From Lachnospiraceae bacterium (GTDB lineage Bacteria > Bacillota > Clostridia > Lachnospirales > Lachnospiraceae), in assembly GCA_900751995.1 (NCBI GenBank), contig CAADTP010000004.1:1-64000 (forward strand): a stretch of DNA of 64,000 nt. The letters are read 5' to 3'. Shown in pieces: positions 59,686 through 64,000 of this stretch (the stretch's first letter is position 1; every line of letters begins with the position of its first letter). Both the position numbers and the translations under genes were made by a program. Under the pieces are notes generated by a model. It was not told the origin of the DNA. It saw only the letters and a list, made by a program, of their open reading frames with translations, and made no database searches.

Positions 59686-61317
59686 TTACGGAACAACTAC
59701 CTTGGCATTATAGTACTCCACCGTAGCATCCATGGTCGGACCTTCGTTGTCAAACCAGTCATAAGTGATAGTTTCGCCGTTTTCTCCCCATGCCTCCGGG
59801 CAGTCGATTTCTTCCCAGTCAAGCGGAACAAAATGCTCTTCCTGTTCTGATGCACGCAGCATGATCTGATGCAGCTCCTCAAATTCCTCCGGATTCAAAA
59901 CTCCAGGTTTTGCGGATACAAACAGTGGTGTACCGCTCTTTGCAAGAACGTCTGCCCACTGACGATTTTTCTCCCATGGGATCATTCCGAAAATACCGAC
60001 ACAGTCTGCATCAATATGGTAAAACGTATTGTGCTGCGGAAGACGGAATGCCAGCGTATTTACGCCCATTCGTCTGGTACGCTCCCAGATACGTCCGCTG
60101 GTATCGTCACCGGTCCGGTTCAGATGCATCAGGCCTGCGCCGAGATGTCCGATAGTATTGCAGCCGATGATCACTGCGTTGTTGCTCCGGGAAGCATCAT
60201 AAATCTCCTGATAAAGCATTTTTACGATTTCTGCGCTGGTTTTGGTCTGATCATAAAAATGCCATTTCTCCATGGAATTGTCTCTTAAATTCGCCTCAAA
60301 TCCCCATTTTCCAAAGAGATCAAAGGTAGAAAAATCATGCTTGATCAGCGTGTATCCCCAATCACAGATCCTCTCGATATCTTTACGGATATATTCCAGT
60401 GCATCCGGGTGGGACGGATCGAGACAGTCATTATAGGAAATCCTCCACTCATTCGGGATATTCTCATCTTCATTAAGAAGCAGACGGACCCAGATACCCG
60501 GGCGGACACCTTTTTTCTCCAGCTTGTCTGCAAGACCTTTCATATCCGGAAATCTGGCATTGCCTTTTGTCCAGGGTCCACCGTTGTATTCATCCAGGCG
60601 GTGATGCTCCTGCCAGCAATCATCAATGACCATGAACGGAGGATTTTTTACACCTTCGGTCAGTTTCAGGATATAATCGGTATCACTTAAGATCTCCTCT
60701 TCGGAGCTGTCACCGTAAGCATAGTACCAGTTATTGCTTCCATATACCGGAAACTCTGGGAAGATCGGATCTGTACACATTTTTTCACAGAATTTATGTG
60801 CAGTTTCAAAAGTATCTGCTCCTTCTGCTTCCATGCAGACGATCTGTGCGGCACACAGCTTTCTTCCTTTCAGCTGTACTCCTGTATTTCCGCAGCGAAC
60901 ATCCAGAAACAAAGTAATTCCTTTGGTATCCACCTGCCAGCAGCACATAGCAGAAGGACGGACCTTTACGCCAAAGCAGAGAACCTTCTCAGAAAGCTTC
61001 GCCAGAAAATACCATGGCAGATAACGGTTTCCGCTCATTCCATGCCATTCCGCATCACCATAGGTACGTTCCCAGGCATCTCCCAGAAATCTGGCTGATT
61101 TCGGGATCTTATAGTTCCATCTCAGCTTCACACATCTCACTGCATCCTCGGATGTGACAAATATATCCTCATGTTCACCTGCGTCCTGAAATTCCACAGT
61201 AGTTGCACCGGCAGCTACTGTCGTCTGCCCTCCCTGGCACACAAGTCTCTCCTCTTCTGTTTCCACTGTTACATAATCCGGTACCCCAAGCTTAAAATCT
61301 GCATATTTTTTCTGCAT
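59686..61317 (-). CDS. alpha-galactosidase-like glycoside hydrolase (clan GH-D)
   Basis: 543 residues, cytoplasmic (no signal peptide). A beta-sandwich N-terminal part is followed by the barrel: PPFMVIDDCWQ, the nucleophile Asp in YTLIKHDFSTFDLFG and the acid/base Asp in RTGDDTSGRIWERT. The layout fits GH36/GH27-type alpha-galactosidases, but it is shorter than most GH36 proteins and a different alpha-glycoside is possible. The ATG at 61317 follows AGGAGG by 8 nt; the longer in-frame start would translate the leader repeat. No sugar transporter gene lies next to it. Confidence 0.82.
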   Translation of the reverse strand: MQKKYADFKLGVPDYVTVETEEERLVCQGGQTTVAAGATTVEFQDAGEHEDIFVTSEDAVRCVKLRWNYKIPKSARFLGDAWERTYGDAEWHGMSGNRYLPWYFLAKLSEKVLCFGVKVRPSAMCCWQVDTKGITLFLDVRCGNTGVQLKGRKLCAAQIVCMEAEGADTFETAHKFCEKMCTDPIFPEFPVYGSNNWYYAYGDSSEEEILSDTDYILKLTEGVKNPPFMVIDDCWQEHHRLDEYNGGPWTKGNARFPDMKGLADKLEKKGVRPGIWVRLLLNEDENIPNEWRISYNDCLDPSHPDALEYIRKDIERICDWGYTLIKHDFSTFDLFGKWGFEANLRDNSMEKWHFYDQTKTSAEIVKMLYQEIYDASRSNNAVIIGCNTIGHLGAGLMHLNRTGDDTSGRIWERTRRMGVNTLAFRLPQHNTFYHIDADCVGIFGMIPWEKNRQWADVLAKSGTPLFVSAKPGVLNPEEFEELHQIMLRASEQEEHFVPLDWEEIDCPEAWGENGETITYDWFDNEGPTMDATVEYYNAKVVVP

Positions 61318-61340
61318 TATTCTCTCCTCCTGTACTTTTT

Positions 61341-61397
61341 CATTTACATTTTGCTTTACCTGCATACTCATGAACACTGTCTTTCTATCGTCTGTTC
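61341..61397 (-). repeat. leader repeat, copy 3 (upstream of the GH gene)
   Basis: On the minus strand GAACA and TGTTC arms (61393-61397 and 61372-61376) are followed by ATGAGTATGCAGGTAAAGC and AAAATGTAAATG, matching copies 1 and 2. The stem is shorter and the loop longer than in the other copies. Confidence 0.65.
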
Positions 61398-61626
61398 AAC
61401 TCAGAAGAATGTACGAAAAATTTTTTTAATACATTTTGTCTATATGCCTTATTATATTGATTTTTTTGGTTTTTTCTATGCTTTAAAGTTATTATAACAT
61501 TGCAGAATGTTCAATCTGCATAAGCTTTTCAGTCCTTGTCCGATTCGCTTTTTAATATAAGAACATAAAGGGCTAAAACTGGAAATTAGTTTTTCATTTT
61601 ACGGAACACAAATTCTTCACAATTTT

Positions 61627-61653
61627 TTAGCACTCACCTATTGACTTTGCTAA
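61627..61653. promoter_or_regulatory. CIRCE-like operator at hsp20
   Basis: TTAGCACTC, exactly 9 nt, then CTTTGCTAA. The left half matches the HrcA box consensus fully, the right half at six of nine positions (TGCTAA). It encloses the -35 of the hsp20 promoter. HrcA control is therefore likely but not certain. Confidence 0.6.
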
Positions 61654-61669
61654 CAACAGGTGTTATATT
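61641..61669 (+). promoter_or_regulatory. promoter of hsp20
   Basis: TTGACT (61641-61646), a 17-nt spacer and TATATT (61664-61669), with GTGTTATATTACATATAGAA shared with the promoter of the DnaJ-like gene. The leader is about 155 nt. Confidence 0.8.
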
Positions 61670-61832
61670 ACATATAGAACAAAGGAGAAGATAAAAAAGA
61701 ACTTCCAGATGTTCAGAATAAAACCAAACGATCACCACTGCGGAATAACCCGAAGTGGTAACTATATACCGGCAACAGTTGGATTTCTTGATCCACCGGA
61801 ACGGCTTTTCAATTTGAAAGGAGAAATGACTT

Positions 61833-62285
61833 ATGATGTTCCCGAGTGTATTTGGAGAAAACTTATTTGATGACTGGATGGATGATTTTGGATTCAGAGA
61901 TAATTTCTTTAGCGGAAAGAACCCTCTTTATGGCAAACATGCAAAAAATATCATGAAAACTGATGTACGTGAAACAGATAAAGGCTATGAGCTGGATGTA
62001 GATCTTCCAGGATTTAAGAAAGATGAAGTACAGGTACAGCTGAAGGATGGTTATCTTACCATCTCTGCTGCCAAGGGTCTTGACAAAGACGAGGAAGACA
62101 AGAAAGGCAATTATATCCGCCGTGAACGTTATGCCGGCAGCACAAGCAGAAGCTTCTATGTTGGTAATGGTGTAAAAAACGAAGATGTCCATGCAAAATT
62201 TGAGAACGGTGTTCTGAGACTTTCTATTCCGAAAAAAGCAGCTGAAGAGATTGAAGCTGATAAATATGTATCTATTGAAGGCTGA
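61833..62285 (+). CDS. Hsp20/alpha-crystallin family small heat-shock protein
   Basis: 150 residues. An N-terminal arm (FPSVFGENLFDDWMDDFGF) is followed by the alpha-crystallin domain (about 43-140; TDVRETDKGYELDVDLPGFKKDEVQVQL, GNGVKNEDVHAKFENGVLRLSIPKK) with the conserved VLRL/IPK end. It holds unfolding proteins in oligomers without ATP. AAAGGAG lies 9 nt before the ATG. Monocistronic, with its own terminator. Confidence 0.95.
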   Translation: MMFPSVFGENLFDDWMDDFGFRDNFFSGKNPLYGKHAKNIMKTDVRETDKGYELDVDLPGFKKDEVQVQLKDGYLTISAAKGLDKDEEDKKGNYIRRERYAGSTSRSFYVGNGVKNEDVHAKFENGVLRLSIPKKAAEEIEADKYVSIEG

Positions 62286-62301
62286 CATCGACTCACTCTC
62301 A

Positions 62302-62340
62302 CAGGGGGAGAATCCATAAGGATTCTCCTCCTCTTTTTTA
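62302..62340 (+). terminator. terminator after hsp20
   Basis: AGGGGGAGAATCC pairs with GGATTCTCCTCCT around ATAA and is followed by CTTTTTT. Confidence 0.9.
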
Positions 62341-62527
62341 TACGCAATAATACATATGACACTCTCTTTCCAATTTACTACGTACTCACAAGTACTTTCA
62401 CTCTATAGTAATGATCCTATTGTCAAAGTTTTCATGATATTGGATATTTTTTAACAAATACGCTTGATTTTTTGAATATTTTTTATATATTTTGCATTAT
62501 ATTATTTCATTTTTTTGAAATTAATGG

Positions 62528-62653
62528 TATAATATGCACAGCTAATCGGATATTTGCAATCCGCATTCGGTTAAATAAATCTGTTTCGTAATCCTTCAGG
62601 ATAATTCTCCTGAACAACCACGTAAAACACGATCACGACAGGAGGTTTTTATT
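62528..62653 (+). promoter_or_regulatory. -10 and 120-nt leader of the PRTase-like gene
   Basis: TATAAT at 62528-62533 in a very AT-rich stretch without a good -35. The leader contains CGGAT-N7-ATCCG and TTCAGGA/TCCTGAA hairpins before GACAGGAGG. I do not recognise a known riboswitch. The rest of the 368-nt gap after hsp20 shows nothing further. Confidence 0.5.
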
Positions 62654-63298
62654 ATGGATCAGGACAACATCATAAAAATTTATGCACGCACTGACAACCG
62701 CATACAGCTTAAAATGATTCCGGGACACTTCGTAACATCCCAATCCCATATCACACACTACCTGGATCTCACTACTATGAAATCCAGATGCGCTGAAGCA
62801 CAGCGTATTGCATCCGCTCTCGCAGCAAATTACGAAGCATCCATTCCGGTAGACACCATCGTCTGCATGGACGGACTTGAAGTGATCGGTGCTTATCTCG
62901 CCGAAGAACTGACCAAAGCCGGCGTCCTTTCCATGAACGCACACCAGACCATCTACGTCATCACCCCTGAGTTCAACAGCACCGGGCAGATGATCTTCCG
63001 CGACAACTATGAACCAATGATCAATGGAAAAAACATCCTCATCCTAAATGGTTCCATCACCACCGGATCCACATTGAACCGAGCTATCGAAAGCGTTCTG
63101 TACTATGGCGGTAAGATCCGCGGCGTGGCAGCCATCTACAGCAGTGTAGACAGTGTAGCCACACTCCCTGTCCACTCTATCTTTCAGGCCAGAGACATCC
63201 CGGACTATCACTCCTACCGCTCTGACAACTGCCCACTGTGCAAAAACCGCCAGAAGATCGATGCTATTGTCAGCAGTTACGGATATTCTGTATTATAA
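62654..63298 (+). CDS. phosphoribosyltransferase-like protein with altered PRPP loop
   Basis: 214 residues, type I PRTase fold resembling orotate phosphoribosyltransferase. The PRPP loop region reads ILILNGSITTGSTL (128-141): the two acidic residues expected before the TTG are Asn132 and Gly133. The C-terminus has CPLC (193-196) and KIDAIVSSYGYS, seen in OPRT-like proteins. The loss of acidic residues suggests reduced catalysis or a regulatory role, as in PurR-type PRTases; that is an inference. AGGAGG precedes the ATG. No pyrimidine genes are nearby. Confidence 0.75.
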   Translation: MDQDNIIKIYARTDNRIQLKMIPGHFVTSQSHITHYLDLTTMKSRCAEAQRIASALAANYEASIPVDTIVCMDGLEVIGAYLAEELTKAGVLSMNAHQTIYVITPEFNSTGQMIFRDNYEPMINGKNILILNGSITTGSTLNRAIESVLYYGGKIRGVAAIYSSVDSVATLPVHSIFQARDIPDYHSYRSDNCPLCKNRQKIDAIVSSYGYSVL

Positions 63299-63314
63299 GA
63301 TTCAGATCAATCAA

Positions 63315-63360
63315 CGAATCCCCCATGGATAGCAAAACCAGTGGGGGATTCTCTTTATCT
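63315..63360 (+). terminator. terminator after the PRTase-like gene
   Basis: GAATCCCCCAT pairs with GTGGGGGATTC around a 15-nt loop, followed by TCTTTATCTTTTCTT. Confidence 0.85.
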
Positions 63361-63367
63361 TTTCTTA

Positions 63368-64000
63368 TTATAATTGATATTCTCTGTACATGGCTTCACG
63401 CATTTCTTTATCTGTAACAACCTTCTGGATCTCATTACCACGATCATCAAGTATAAGCCTGTTGATCAGAACACTAAGTCGTTCTTCCCCCTGGGCCATT
63501 CCCTGAGCCATTCCCTGAGCCATTCCCTGAGCCATTCCCTGTTCTCGCCCCAGTGCTTCAGCCTGTTCTTTAGCTTCCGCCATCAGTCTTGCCCTTTTCT
63601 CAGATTCCAGTTCCAGAACATGTCCACCCATAATCTCACCTATTCCTTTCCGGACTTTCTCCTCATTTCTGAAAATATGATCAGATATCCGAGTTATCAG
63701 TCCAATCAGATCACTGAACAGTTCAGACCTTCCAGATTCAGTGATCTCTACCTCCAGTTTACTCCGGATCGCTTCATATTCATTCAGTAATTCCTGAAAA
63801 AGTTGTGGATTCTCACTCATCTCATGCCCTCTTTTTTCATATCGCATGATATAAAAAGGAAGCAGCATAAGAAGACTCTTTTCAAATATCTTATCTTTTG
63901 TATAATTCTCTACTTTAATGGCAGGCACTCTGTACAAATGACATCCCCCATCCGGAAAAACCACATCCACTTCCAGAAAATCCGGCGTATTCCTACTATT
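63368..64000 (-). CDS. Rpn/PD-(D/E)XK-family transposase-like nuclease, N-terminus beyond the window
   Basis: The frame is open to the right edge; 210 residues are visible. The segment FLEVDVVFPDGGCHLYRVPA and IKVENYTKDKIFEKSLLMLLPFYIMRYEK matches the middle of Rpn/YhgA-like recombination-promoting nucleases; the catalytic core lies mostly outside. A helical C-terminus contains four perfect GMAQ repeats (from near EALGREQ to GEERLSV). Such genes are often multicopy in Lachnospiraceae; mobility is not proven. Confidence 0.75.
   Translation of the reverse strand, partial: NSRNTPDFLEVDVVFPDGGCHLYRVPAIKVENYTKDKIFEKSLLMLLPFYIMRYEKRGHEMSENPQLFQELLNEYEAIRSKLEVEITESGRSELFSDLIGLITRISDHIFRNEEKVRKGIGEIMGGHVLELESEKRARLMAEAKEQAEALGREQGMAQGMAQGMAQGMAQGEERLSVLINRLILDDRGNEIQKVVTDKEMREAMYREYQL
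63491..63538 (-). repeat. 12-bp coding tandem repeat (GMAQ), four units
   Basis: CTGAGCCATTCC (first unit CTGGGCCATTCC) occurs four times in direct tandem, adding Gly-Met-Ala-Gln per unit without shifting the frame. Such repeats vary in number by slippage. Confidence 0.9.

Larger units (their letters stand above)
61318..61832. other. 515-nt intergenic region between the GH gene and hsp20
   Basis: Very AT-rich. It contains, from left to right, the leader repeat copy 3, two TATAAT-like sites on the minus strand without good -35 boxes (as expected for an AraC-activated promoter), and the hsp20 promoter with its CIRCE-like operator. A 53-codon frame (61709-61870) overlaps the start of hsp20 but has no well-placed ribosome site. 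Confidence 0.6.

Noticed and set aside
63491..63538. Short tandem repeats as a CRISPR array
   Set aside because: Units of 12 bp without spacers inside a coding frame; no cas genes anywhere in the window.

Overview
The window reads as chromosome of a strictly anaerobic, low-GC Gram-positive bacterium, most likely a gut Lachnospiraceae (Blautia-like). The grounds are a FabK-type fatty acid operon with fused AccD-AccA, a flavodiiron protein with flavin reductase and rubredoxin modules, DUF6320/DUF3877-like proteins known to me mainly from this family, strong AGGAGG ribosome sites and SigA promoters. No rRNA, tRNA, CRISPR array, prophage or intact insertion sequence was seen. The genus is an inference.

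Layout. 1-5.3 kb: F1Fo ATP synthase operon (atpB-E-F-H-A-G-D, minus strand, atpD cut by the edge). 5.4-13.4 kb: birA, a WYL regulator with a small membrane protein, lrgAB, a YfcE-like phosphodiesterase, an endonuclease Q-like PHP protein, a metallo-beta-lactamase-fold hydrolase and an acetyltransferase. 13.5-28.0 kb: two complete Opp/Nik-type ABC importers, a LysR regulator and an 813-residue methyltransferase/zinc-deacylase/methyltransferase fusion. The three operons share a CCCC-N-GGGG palindrome touching the -35 box, so they look like one regulon. This is the best candidate for an undescribed system. 28.2-35.5 kb: nth, an acyltransferase-membrane protein with a partner esterase, an OGG1-like glycosylase, an AraC regulator with an internal deletion, a 26-residue peptide gene, an HD alarmone-hydrolase-like protein and an orphan HicB.

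35.5-45.5 kb: fatty acid operon fabH-fabK-fabD-fabG-fabF-accB-fabZ-accC-accDA-marR, with a FabT-like operator at the fabH promoter. The operon supplies malonyl-ACP and elongation, BirA (5.4 kb) would biotinylate AccB, and the terminal MarR protein probably represses the operon. acpP is not in it. 45.6-49.8 kb: DUF1294, MnmM-like methyltransferase, acetyltransferase, and a Crp/Fnr regulator divergent from the flavodiiron protein with a Crp/Fnr-like box at -41.5. 50-54.7 kb: glycerate kinase beside the remnant of its CdaR-type regulator, acylphosphatase, nitroreductase, LysR and an SH3-repeat secreted protein.

54.7-64 kb: a DnaJ-class co-chaperone and an Hsp20 gene, 7 kb apart, share an almost identical promoter (the Hsp20 copy has a CIRCE-like operator). 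Between them lie a PfoR-like permease, an Fe-S aldo/keto reductase and an AraC/alpha-galactosidase pair. The window ends with a PRTase-like protein and an edge-truncated Rpn/PD-(D/E)XK protein containing GMAQ repeats.

Across the window, three recurrent non-coding elements stand out: the promoter palindrome, a hairpin-plus-GTTCATGAG leader element (three copies) and a GCGGA/TCCGC intercistronic hairpin shared by the atp and fab operons.
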